11,553 nucleotides of DNA, taken from positions 2,413,756 to 2,425,308 of the forward strand of contig FN649736.1 in the NCBI GenBank assembly GCA_000310025.1, read 5' to 3'. Source of the DNA: Ectocarpus siliculosus (taxonomy: Eukaryota; Sar; Phaeophyceae; Ectocarpales; Ectocarpaceae). This document shows positions 8,401 to 11,553 of this stretch, one piece after another (the first letter of the stretch is position 1; each line of letters opens with the position of its first letter). The notes under the pieces were generated by a model that worked only from the letters and a program-made list of their open reading frames with translations, had not been told where the DNA came from and made no database searches. A program made the position numbers and the translations under genes.

Positions 8401-10364
8401 ATGCGTGTGGGCCTCTCTCTCTCTCTCCCAGTCTCTGTGTTTGTGTTTGTCTCTCTGTCTCTGTCTCTCTCGTCGTGCCGTACCAAGCACCAGTGGCGGT
8501 GCGCTAAGCACCGTCAGCTGCTACTGCTGCCGCTGCTGCTGTTTGAGATGTTTGAGCTGGTACGGCTGGCATTAACTGCGTTTTGTCTCTGGGAAGAGAT
8601 GCGTCTTAAACGTGGGACAGCAGTAGCCATGGTTGGAATTCCATTGAGACAAGTCTTTCTGTGTCCTCATTAGCGTCGTAAACGTGCGGCTACGTATAAT
8701 CTTTGTTGTTGGCGGCCCTTGTGCGTGTGCTTGGCTTGATAAAAGGCATGTACAAGTGTTTCCATAAGGTCAGCATGTTGCTGCTTGATATATGGTACAC
8801 ATGCCGACAACGACGATGTCTCGATGCCTGGTTGGAAGGTGTATCGTTGCATACACAACTTTCGACCAGGCGTAGCGACACGTCGATGCCTGGTGAAGGA
8901 AATGCATAGGCATGGTGATGGCGACACCTGAGCACGACGACAATGGAACGGGAGAACATTAAAAAACTAAGTTACTTTTAGCTTTTTGGACGTTGTTTGC
9001 ATACAAAAAACAAAAACGTTGCCACGTATCAATCGTTTCGCCTGCCGGTGCGCCGGGTGTGCATGCTGCCATCAGTCCTTCGCCCCACCGCTGCATAAAA
9101 ACACTTGCAACGTTGCCATAATACCTGGATCTCAAGACTAATAATTGATCACTTCGTCGTGAACCTTATGAAACCGACGACACACCAGGGGGGGTCGGGT
9201 CAGACCAACATGGAAGCCCTGGAGAGGCAGGCGGACAAGATTCGCGCTGCCAAGGCACAGGGTGCGGCGGGAGCGGCGGGCAGCGCGGTGGAGGCGAACC
9301 CCGAAGAGATCGACCTCGATATGGACATGGACGATGCGGCGGTGAGTGTGTCTGCAGGCTGCTGGACGAGAGGAGGGTACGGTCATGGAGAGAGCAGGGG
9401 GGGGGGGGGTTACTCTCATGTTTTGTATGCCTTAGCGGTTAGCCCATTGACCGCGCGTCCTCGAGAGGACGGAGGAGTGTATTCATGGCCACGCAGTTGT
9501 TAGAACGTTGACCACGCATGCGCGAGAGCACGGGGGGGTGTACGCATGTCCACGCATGCCGTAGTCTTGAGGCCATTCACCTCGCATCCTTTCAAATGCA
9601 GTCGTGGCTCCGATATACAGGGGGGTACCTTAAAAGTGGGGGCTCCGATGTAAGAGGGTCGAAATCGGCTGTCACGGACTCGACCCTCTATATAGTATAG
9701 TTGAGTACTCTCTTATTCCGGTATAAGAGGGGGCTCCGATGTATGAGAGTCGAGGGCCTTTGTCACAACACCCTCCCTCTTGTAGCGGAGCCACGGCTGT
9801 GCCGGGACGGGGGGCGGGGCGTAATCATGGTTTGCATGCCTTAGCTTTTGGACCAAATTGCCACGCGTCCTTGAGAGAGAGGGCGGGGGGTGTACTCAGC
9901 ACTTAACGCCACGCGGCACATGCACGTGCTGGAGTTCCGTCGATTAACCGCCACGATATTTGCGCGAAGTCAATGCCCTAGCAAACATAAACATACTCCT
10001 GTCCAACGTGGAACAAAAAGCTAACACCGCCGTATGTACGCATTAAATGTCCGCGTCCACGCAGGAGGAACCGGCGGCCCCGGGCGGCGAGGGTGGGAGC
10101 AACCGAGAAGAAGACGCGAGCCAAGGGGGCGCCGCAGAGGAGAAGGAGGGGGGAGGGGGGGAGGACGCTGACGGCGGCGACGACAACGGAGACATCCGGA
10201 TCACCCAGAAGGAGGTCCCGAGCGCCGTGTTTGGCAGCGCAAAGGAGGCGTTGGCGAAAGAAAAGGCGGCGGCGGCGGCGGCGGGCAAAGGGAAGGGGGG
10301 TGGGATGGGCGCGCTGCAGCGGCTGAAGGTGGCGGGCGGCGGCGGCGGCCTGGGGAGCAAGTAG
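414..10364 (+). CDS. SYF1: Pre-mRNA-splicing factor SYF1/XAB2, C-terminal 523 residues (gene spans 11 exons, 5' end missing)
   Basis: SYF1 (human XAB2) is a nuclear scaffold of HAT repeats in the Prp19-associated part of the spliceosome. It has no catalytic residues. Joining exons 414-594, 1295-1411, 2448-2540, 3774-3890, 4429-4596, 5199-5282, 5992-6108, 7041-7133, 8239-8388, 9189-9341 and 10065-10364 gives one open frame. It is colinear with the family from the VDDLASVW block to the VPxAVFGS block near the C terminus. Other recognisable blocks are [18 protein letters not shown], YGVTx[12 protein letters not shown], FEVxHGNE and NPEEI. Family members are usually about 800-900 residues, so roughly the first 350-400 lie upstream. 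The frame has no stop or frameshift, and the protein is probably functional. Splice sites were chosen by GT-AG, frame and family alignment; no transcript was available. Residues below are numbered from the first complete codon at 415. Confidence 0.93.
595..1294 (+). other. SYF1: Intron 1 of the window (exons A-B)
   Basis: A 700-base phase-0 intron with GT-AG ends. It is T-rich in the middle: 1106-1115 and 1140-1152 are T-runs followed by ttcactttggtg twice, a small tandem duplication. No coding-like or RNA-like sequence was recognised. The open frames here lack family signatures. Confidence 0.85.
1295..1411 (+). CDS. SYF1: SYF1 exon B (residues 61-99)
   Basis: Acceptor gaccacag ends at 1294 and donor gtgtgt starts at 1412. 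It has 39 whole codons, phase 0 at both ends. It begins VPVQERVF and holds one clear HAT repeat: [14 protein letters not shown], then [17 protein letters not shown] is among the most conserved stretches of the family. Confidence 0.95.
1412..2447 (+). other. SYF1: Intron 2 of the window (exons B-C)
   Basis: A 1036-base phase-0 intron. It begins with GT-rich sequence, then three tandem copies of a ~100-base repeat (1447-1755), a (TGG)n tract at 1880-1897 and a (TTG)n tract at 2394-2409 serving as pyrimidine-rich sequence near the acceptor. Nothing is recognised in 1900-2380. Confidence 0.85.
1447..1755 (+). repeat. Tandem array, three ~100-116-base units
   Basis: Units start at 1447, 1563 and 1667. 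Each reads gaccgcgctaaccggctgac, caatgaaaagacgccagtct, tgtagcggctt, then A-rich sequence, then a GT-rich end. They diverge by point changes and small indels. A fourth copy lies in a different intron at 6324-6396, so the unit is dispersed as well as tandem. The GT-rich junctions include a pure (GT)9 at 1533-1550. Confidence 0.85.
2448..2540 (+). CDS. SYF1: SYF1 exon C (residues 100-130)
   Basis: Acceptor gaacgcag ends at 2447 and donor gtaatg starts at 2541. It has 31 whole codons, phase 0. It encodes [12 protein letters not shown], then [17 protein letters not shown], matching the family's IVINYAxFLEExKYFE block. This is a HAT repeat whose second helix ends at the exon border. Confidence 0.95.
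2584..2698 (+). repeat. Dispersed G/C-run repeat, copy 2 (long type)
   Basis: It opens with a 10-base G-run, then GTACTCTCGTG, TTTTGCATGCC, gttagaccattgacctcgca, CTACAAAGCCGGGACGGAGC and CGCCGGGTTTTCGCCGGACC. It is close to the reverse complement of 281-392. CGTTAGACCATTGAC resembles a tRNA D-arm/A box, and CCGG-GTTTTCG-CCGG forms a T-arm-like hairpin with a 7-base loop. It starts 43 bases after the exon C donor. Confidence 0.8.
2727..2813 (+). repeat. Dispersed G/C-run repeat, copy 3 (short palindromic type)
   Basis: An 11-base G-run, CGTACTCGTG, TTGCATGCCTT, GGCGGTTA, then ttgaccacgcgtcctctcga, gaggacggagcg. It shares the left half with copy 2 but ends in a palindrome, cgtcctctcgagaggacg (2792-2809). 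Remnants of another copy (cactcatgttttgc and a G-run) follow at 2823-2847. Confidence 0.75.
3017..3229 (+). pseudogene. Protein-like open stretch of 71 codons inside an intron, function unknown
   Basis: Open from ctg at 3017 to tga at 3230-3232, with no ATG start. The peptide reads like a folded domain fragment: [42 protein letters not shown], then [14 protein letters not shown]. About half its third codon positions are G/C, while the SYF1 exons are mostly G/C there, so its origin differs. I do not recognise the family. It could be a decayed transposon or a captured gene fragment. The minus strand is also open here (3022-3309), so chance openness is possible. Confidence 0.3.
3463..3668 (+). 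repeat. Two tandem ~100-108-base units
   Basis: Units start at 3463 and 3571 with tatcgaaacaagcc(g/c)tgct and continue through gtgtgtcccttac/gcctggcga. Each ends in a segment (ccaacatctacaatgac and gaacaccgtaaattac) resembling the end of the following splice-site duplication. Together they form one graded array leading into exon D. Confidence 0.75.
3653..3807 (+). repeat. Tandem duplication of the exon D acceptor (two ~77-base units)
   Basis: Unit 1 is about 3653-3730 and unit 2 about 3731-3807. Both contain gccaacaatatatacag, ggcgtgag and tgttctccttccccaacgt. Unit 2 carries the real intron-exon border (3773/3774). Unit 1 carries an identical-looking acceptor (ends 3695) plus an exon-like segment shifted by one inserted base. 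Confidence 0.9.
3774..3890 (+). CDS. SYF1: SYF1 exon D (residues 131-169)
   Basis: The preferred acceptor is atatatacag ending at 3773, because YEK|GVSMF then joins without a gap relative to the family. Donor gtgtgc starts at 3891. It has 39 codons, phase 0. Content: [26 protein letters not shown] and [11 protein letters not shown], a strong HAT repeat. A near-identical acceptor lies 78 bases upstream (ends 3695); using it adds 26 in-frame codons without a stop. A donor-like gtgagt at 3777-3782 lies just inside the exon. Confidence 0.93.
3893..3948 (+). repeat. 28-base unit, two tandem copies
   Basis: gtgcggcgtg(g/a)tcggttacg followed by ttctgtat, repeated at 3893 and 3921 with one difference. 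It starts two bases after the exon D donor. Confidence 0.9.
3972..4260 (+). repeat. Degenerate tandem array, about five units of 45-65 bases
   Basis: Units start near 3976, 4030, 4093, 4149 and 4214. The core is ctcgaaagcacaagaac, a short A/T-rich spacer, then agattgtgtgtatggtgcgg. The third unit is the most degenerate. The uneven spacers are not CRISPR-like and there is no cas gene. Confidence 0.75.
4429..4596 (+). CDS. SYF1: SYF1 exon E (residues 170-225)
   Basis: Acceptor ggtcgtag ends at 4428 after a T-rich tract (about 4396-4420). The preferred donor is gtgcga at 4597. It has 56 codons, phase 0. It encodes [37 protein letters not shown] and [12 protein letters not shown], that is one HAT repeat plus the first helix of the next. 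A second donor, gtaaag at 4612, is also in frame and would add V-R-K-R-R. The family alignment has no room for it, so 4596 is the better end. Confidence 0.93.
4597..5198 (+). other. SYF1: Intron 5 of the window (exons E-F)
   Basis: 602 bases, phase 0. No repeat or gene is recognised in 4620-5040. The 3' end (about 5045-5197) is a long CT/GT-rich tract, giving a strong polypyrimidine region. Confidence 0.85.
5199..5282 (+). CDS. SYF1: SYF1 exon F (residues 226-253)
   Basis: Acceptor catccccag ends at 5198 after a long CT-rich tract. Donor gtgaga starts at 5283. It has 28 codons, phase 0, the shortest exon here. It encodes [18 protein letters not shown], then EEGARE. The YGVTxTR..Y.KAI signature is the second helix of a HAT repeat whose first helix ends exon E. 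Confidence 0.95.
5283..5991 (+). other. SYF1: Intron 6 of the window (exons F-G)
   Basis: 709 bases, phase 0. Its first 240 bases are a CAGA-rich array (5285-5530). The remainder is CT-rich without recognised features, apart from a short gaccacgcgtcc (5735-5746) that echoes the G/C-run repeat. Confidence 0.85.
5285..5530 (+). repeat. CAGA-rich microsatellite with a higher-order repeat
   Basis: A pure CAGA tract lies at 5391-5423 and imperfect CAGA/GACA on both sides. The block ggcaggtaggtagaggacac followed by CAGA units occurs at 5372 and again at 5468 (96-base offset), so the array also duplicated as a larger unit. Minus-strand Cys/Val/Ser-rich open frames here are translations of the repeat. 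Confidence 0.9.
5992..6108 (+). CDS. SYF1: SYF1 exon G (residues 254-292)
   Basis: Acceptor cgtgtgcag ends at 5991 and donor gtaaag starts at 6109. It has 39 codons, phase 0. It encodes [20 protein letters not shown], then [18 protein letters not shown], matching the family's [16 protein letters not shown] block almost position for position. The last nine exon bases and the donor are repeated 49 bases downstream (second donor at 6158). Use of that copy would break the frame. Confidence 0.95.
6100..6197 (+). repeat. Tandem duplication of the exon G donor (49-base unit)
   Basis: tactggcaggtaaagc occurs at 6100 and 6149. Both units continue with similar sequence (gcactactattttgttcttg and gcactgctcttttgttcttg). 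The first copy contains the last nine exon bases and the real donor (6109). The second carries a perfect duplicate donor at 6158. Confidence 0.9.
6292..6322 (+). repeat. (AGT)n trinucleotide microsatellite
   Basis: gcagcagtag followed by uninterrupted agt units up to 6322, directly adjoining the dispersed repeat copy at 6324. Confidence 0.9.
6324..6396 (+). repeat. Lone copy of the intron 2 repeat
   Basis: tggaccgtgctaaccggctg, acctatgaaaatacg and gcatagcgtgtttgtg match the units at 1447-1755, best the third unit, which also has gcatagcgta. This shows movement or copying between introns of the same gene. Confidence 0.8.
7041..7133 (+). CDS. SYF1: SYF1 exon H (residues 293-323)
   Basis: Acceptor tttcacttag ends at 7040 after a run of about 15 T residues (7019-7033). 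Donor gtgaga starts at 7134. It has 31 codons, phase 0. It encodes [20 protein letters not shown], then [11 protein letters not shown]. FEVxHGNE..FREML is the last well-conserved HAT repeat of the family. Confidence 0.95.
7981..8084 (-). repeat. Dispersed G/C-run repeat, copy 4 (short palindromic type), flanked by a 19-base direct repeat
   Basis: On the minus strand 7999-8070 reads G-run, CGTACTCTTATG, CTTTGCATGCCTTAGCGGTT, AGACCATTGACCACGCGTCC, TCGAGAGGACT. The identical 19-mer ccccctccccagtgactag occurs at 7981-7999 and 8066-8084. This could be a target-site-like duplication or the joint of a tandem array of 85-base units. Confidence 0.8.
8085..8199 (-). repeat. Dispersed G/C-run repeat, copy 5 (long type)
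   Basis: On the minus strand: a 13-base G-run, TTATTCATG, GATGCCGTTAGACCATTAAC, CTCG, CTCCCTACAACGCGGGACGG, AGCACGCCGAGTTTTTGCCG. It matches copies at 281-392 and 2584-2698. Its C-run (8187-8199, + strand) and the CT-rich bases after it form the polypyrimidine tract of the exon I acceptor at 8238. Confidence 0.8.
8239..8388 (+). CDS. SYF1: SYF1 exon I (residues 324-373)
   Basis: Acceptor cacctctgcag ends at 8238 and donor gtactt starts at 8389. It has 50 codons, phase 0. It starts VNYMAAEMM, matching the family's VNFMASQM. It then enters a hydrophilic, low-conservation linker containing a Lys/Glu/Ala-rich stretch and ending STKRKADQ. The pyrimidine tract in front of the exon is the C-run end of a dispersed repeat copy. 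Confidence 0.92.
8389..9188 (+). other. SYF1: Intron 9 of the window (exons I-J)
   Basis: 800 bases, phase 0. It starts with CT/GT-rich microsatellite sequence (8412-8471) and a CTG-rich tract (8516-8541). It also contains an imperfect hairpin (8824-8873) and is then A/T-rich. The 3' end lacks a strong pyrimidine tract, with a branch-like gactaat at 9137-9143. No gene is recognised. Confidence 0.85.
8824..8900 (+). repeat. Imperfect hairpin with a repeated arm
   Basis: Left arm atgcctggttggaaggtgta (from 8824) pairs imperfectly with atacacaactttcgaccagg (from 8851), with loop cgttgc. The arm core tcgatgcctggt recurs directly at 8883-8894. It could be a fragment of a hairpin-forming element; no further identity can be given. 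Confidence 0.5.
9189..9341 (+). CDS. SYF1: SYF1 exon J (residues 374-424)
   Basis: Donor gtgagt starts at 9342. Two in-frame acceptors exist: cacaccag ending at 9188 (chosen; first AG after a branch-like gactaat at 9137-9143) and gggtcag ending at 9203, which would drop five residues (GGSGQ). It encodes [18 protein letters not shown], an Ala/Gly-rich linker, then [15 protein letters not shown]. LExQA and NPEEIxL are family blocks. The acidic tail parallels the acidic stretch in XAB2. Confidence 0.85.
9397..9475 (+). repeat. Dispersed G/C-run repeat, copy 6 (short palindromic type)
   Basis: A 13-base G-run, TTACTCTCATG, TTTTGTATGCCTTAGCGGTT, AGCCCATTGACCGCGCGTCC, TCGAGAGGACGGAGG. It begins 55 bases after the exon J donor. 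A partial copy lacking the G-run follows at 9478-9531 (ttgaccacgcatgcgcgaga). Confidence 0.8.
9532..9810 (+). repeat. Dispersed G/C-run repeat, copy 7 (long type), split by an insertion
   Basis: The left part, 9532-9600, runs from G-run and GTGTACGCATG through CATTCACCTCGCATCC to TTTCAAA. The family continues there with GCCGGGACGG, which appears only at 9801-9810. The intervening ~197 bases (9601-9797) are the inserted element described separately. Confidence 0.75.
9601..9797 (+). mobile_element. MITE-like element with terminal inverted repeats, nested in a repeat copy
   Basis: The ends gtcgtggctccgatataca (9601-9619) and tgtagcggagccacggc (9781-9797) are imperfect inverted repeats. Inside are a direct repeat of gggggctccgatgta (9639 and 9730), a 10-base stem agagggtcga/tcgaccctct (9653-9662 with 9680-9689) and a short hairpin ctcttat/ataagag (9710-9716 with 9723-9729). 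There is no coding capacity. The size and structure fit a non-autonomous DNA transposon. No clear target-site duplication was found. Confidence 0.6.
9809..9883 (+). repeat. Dispersed G/C-run repeat, copy 8 (short type)
   Basis: G-rich start, cgtaatcatggtttgcatgc, CTTAGCTTTTGGACCAAATT, GCCACGCGTCCTTGAGAGAG. The palindrome is decayed. The beginning of a further copy (G-run plus tgtactcagc) follows at 9884-9900. Confidence 0.7.
10065..10364 (+). CDS. SYF1: SYF1 terminal exon K (residues 425-523 and stop)
   Basis: Acceptor cacgcag ends at 10064, with a branch-like gctaac at 10020-10025. The stop is tag at 10362-10364. It encodes an acidic Gly/Glu/Asp-rich stretch, then [19 protein letters not shown], which matches the conserved VPxAVFGSxKE block near the SYF1 C terminus. 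After it comes a Lys/Ala/Gly-rich tail of about 40 residues ([29 protein letters not shown]). The tail is low-complexity and probably lineage-specific. The acceptor is a CAGGAG tandem site that could remove one Glu. Confidence 0.93.
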   Translation, partial: EEPAAPGGEGGSNREEDASQGGAAEEKEGGGGEDADGGDDNGDIRITQKEVPSAVFGSAKEALAKEKAAAAAAGKGKGGGMGALQRLKVAGGGGGLGSK

Positions 10365-10566
10365 CACCTCTCTCTCTTGCGCTTTCATAGAGGAGCCCGC
10401 GAGTGTAGTGGGTGCTATTTTTCTTTCTTCTCACGACGACAGTATAATGGTATAATGGTAAATAGGTTTACTCCAGTTGTGTGGCACGGAACTATCCGGG
10501 GGGCCCGAGTCGGGATGGCGGGGAGAGGGTGGCGGTGGAGTGGAGGTATGTCAACTGCGTGGGGGA

Positions 10567-10572
10567 AATAAA
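10567..10572 (+). promoter_or_regulatory. Possible polyadenylation signal AATAAA
   Basis: aataaa about 200 bases after the SYF1 stop. The position is plausible for a 3' UTR, but the signal may not be used in this lineage, and the motif can occur by chance. Confidence 0.3.
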
Positions 10573-11420
10573 TAGGAGCGATGGTGGCAGCCGTAACTAA
10601 CAGCAGTGCGCGTGAGGTCAGTTTGTGTCGGCTCTTGGTTTGTGTGTTCTCGACAGCGGCAACGGACGAAAGATTCTCGAGACGAAAGGTCGTTCGGTGC
10701 GCTTTAGATCGAAAAACCCGCCGTGAGCGCGATCTACCCACGGCGTCTTGGTAACTGTTATTTGGGAAGATTGATTGACTGCGATCCGATCCAAAATGAT
10801 CATTTTTGCTAGAACCGGTCGCTATATGTCGGCAGTACATGGAACCGCCTGCGTTTTGTCTCCGAGGCGGATGTTATAACCCGTAACATGCGGGGTACAT
10901 GTCCATCGCATGTGGCGTCGTCCTTGCGGTGTTGGGAAAGGCGGGATGGGATTGCGGCCACTAAGACGCACGCAGCCGGTCACCCAGCCGACGAAGGAAA
11001 CATGAGATTGTTTGTTTTCTCCTCGGACTATGTTTTCTTGTTGCGCTGGATATGCTCGGGACTTTTTCATCACTGCGGCTGTTGTCTGCTGGGTGGGAGG
11101 CTGCTGTATGGTCTTCGTCGGTGAACATACCAGGCCCTGGAAGGCTTCTAATACCAGAGTGTTGTTGGTGATGGTGGTCGTCGTCGCGGGTAGTTATGAT
11201 GGAAAACGTTGTTGAGCATCAGCGGGCGAAGCCAGGGAAGATCCGGCGGGACATGCGTAACAATACAACCTTACCACATCCCGTATGGCGATATCAAGCG
11301 GCGTCGTCAACGCACCAAGCAAGCGCAACAGACTAAAAGAACACCTTAGAGAAGACGCCAACTCGGGATGTGGACAATCCAGGAAAAAAAATTAGCGGTC
11401 GCCCCCCAACACCCCCCCTC

Positions 11421-11447
11421 AGGCATGGTTCCTGGTAACCCCCCCCC
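11421..11447 (-). repeat. Possible degenerate end of the G/C-run repeat
   Basis: aggcatggttcctggtaac followed by a nine-base C-run resembles the GGCATGC...GTAC-C-run end of copies 4 and 5. Another C-rich stretch lies at 11402-11418. The match is short and loose. Confidence 0.35.
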
Positions 11448-11460
11448 CTGCCCATCACAG

Positions 11461-11553
11461 CGACGTCTTTAGCCACGTGTGTCTCCTGGCGAGTTTCCCC
11501 AAGACTGCCAAGTATTGCCGCTGGCTGTGGTCCTTTTCCTCGCGTAAACGCTG
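11461..11553. CDS. Possible coding exon of a neighbouring gene at the window edge, strand unresolved
   Basis: The + strand is open from an acceptor-like catcacag (ends 11460) with a C-run before it: DVFSHVCLLASFPKTAKY, then WLWSFSSRKR. The minus strand is open from the edge to tga at 11457-11455: LREEKDHSQRQYLAVLGKLA, then HTWLKTSL. Either could be real and neither family is recognised. The minus reading would make a gene convergent with SYF1. Confidence 0.2.

Larger units (their letters stand above)
9342..10064 (+). other. SYF1: Intron 10 of the window (exons J-K), almost entirely repeats
   Basis: 723 bases, phase 0. From 9397 to about 9900 it is a head-to-tail string of G/C-run repeat copies, one split by an inverted-repeat element (9601-9797). 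The final 160 bases carry the branch-like gctaac (10020-10025) and the acceptor. Confidence 0.85.
10365..11454. other. 3' untranslated and intergenic sequence, no gene supported
   Basis: It starts with the SYF1 3' UTR. tataatggtataatgg (10442-10457) is a small direct repeat. Open frames on both strands lack recognisable domains and overlap one another. No tRNA, rRNA or repeat-family copy was seen except a possible degenerate C-run repeat end at 11421-11447. Confidence 0.6.

Noticed and set aside
9978-10388. 136-residue minus-strand open frame
   Set aside because: It is antisense to SYF1 exon K; the openness comes from the GC-rich trinucleotide runs.
10415-11215. Several overlapping open frames of 60-141 codons downstream of SYF1
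   Set aside because: No recognisable motifs, mutually overlapping on both strands, and no supporting splice or promoter signals.

Overview
The window is nuclear DNA from a eukaryote. It is dominated by one split gene on the + strand, running from about 414 to the stop codon at 10362-10364. Eleven exons, joined by GT-AG introns of 538-1233 bases, spell the C-terminal 523 residues of SYF1/XAB2. This is the HAT-repeat (half-a-TPR) scaffold protein of the spliceosome's Prp19-associated/intron-binding complex, also linked in animals to transcription-coupled repair. The 5' part of the gene lies off the left edge. Exons are rich in G/C at third codon positions. Introns are long and full of microsatellites and dispersed repeats. 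Long introns, moderate GC and this protein sequence suggest a stramenopile, possibly a brown alga. That placement is an inference from gene style, not a proven assignment.

Layout: 1-265 is homopolymer blocks that look like low-quality sequence. 281-392 is a repeat copy ending in a C-run, followed directly by the first visible exon at 414. Exons A-K then follow: 414-594, 1295-1411, 2448-2540, 3774-3890, 4429-4596, 5199-5282, 5992-6108, 7041-7133, 8239-8388, 9189-9341 and 10065-10364. All ten introns fully in the window interrupt the frame in phase 0, so every complete internal exon is a multiple of three. 10365-11454 is 3' untranslated and intergenic sequence with no gene I can support. The last ~100 bases are open on both strands and could be the edge of a neighbouring gene.

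The introns carry the most unusual material. (1) A short dispersed family has a G-run at one end (a C-run on the other strand) and weak tRNA-like promoter boxes. At least eight copies occur. Those near acceptors show the C-run to the pre-mRNA and those near donors show the G-run. (2) One of these copies is interrupted by a ~197-base element with terminal inverted repeats. (3) Tandem duplications have copied real splice sites: the exon D acceptor (giving an in-frame 26-codon alternative) and the exon G donor. (4) A separate ~100-base repeat is shared by introns 1412-2447 and 6109-7040. (5) A 71-codon protein-like open stretch at 3017-3229 is unlike the host gene in codon use.

I found no operon, CRISPR array, defence locus, rRNA or intact tRNA gene. 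The window is a conserved housekeeping gene in a repeat-rich setting, not a new multi-gene system.
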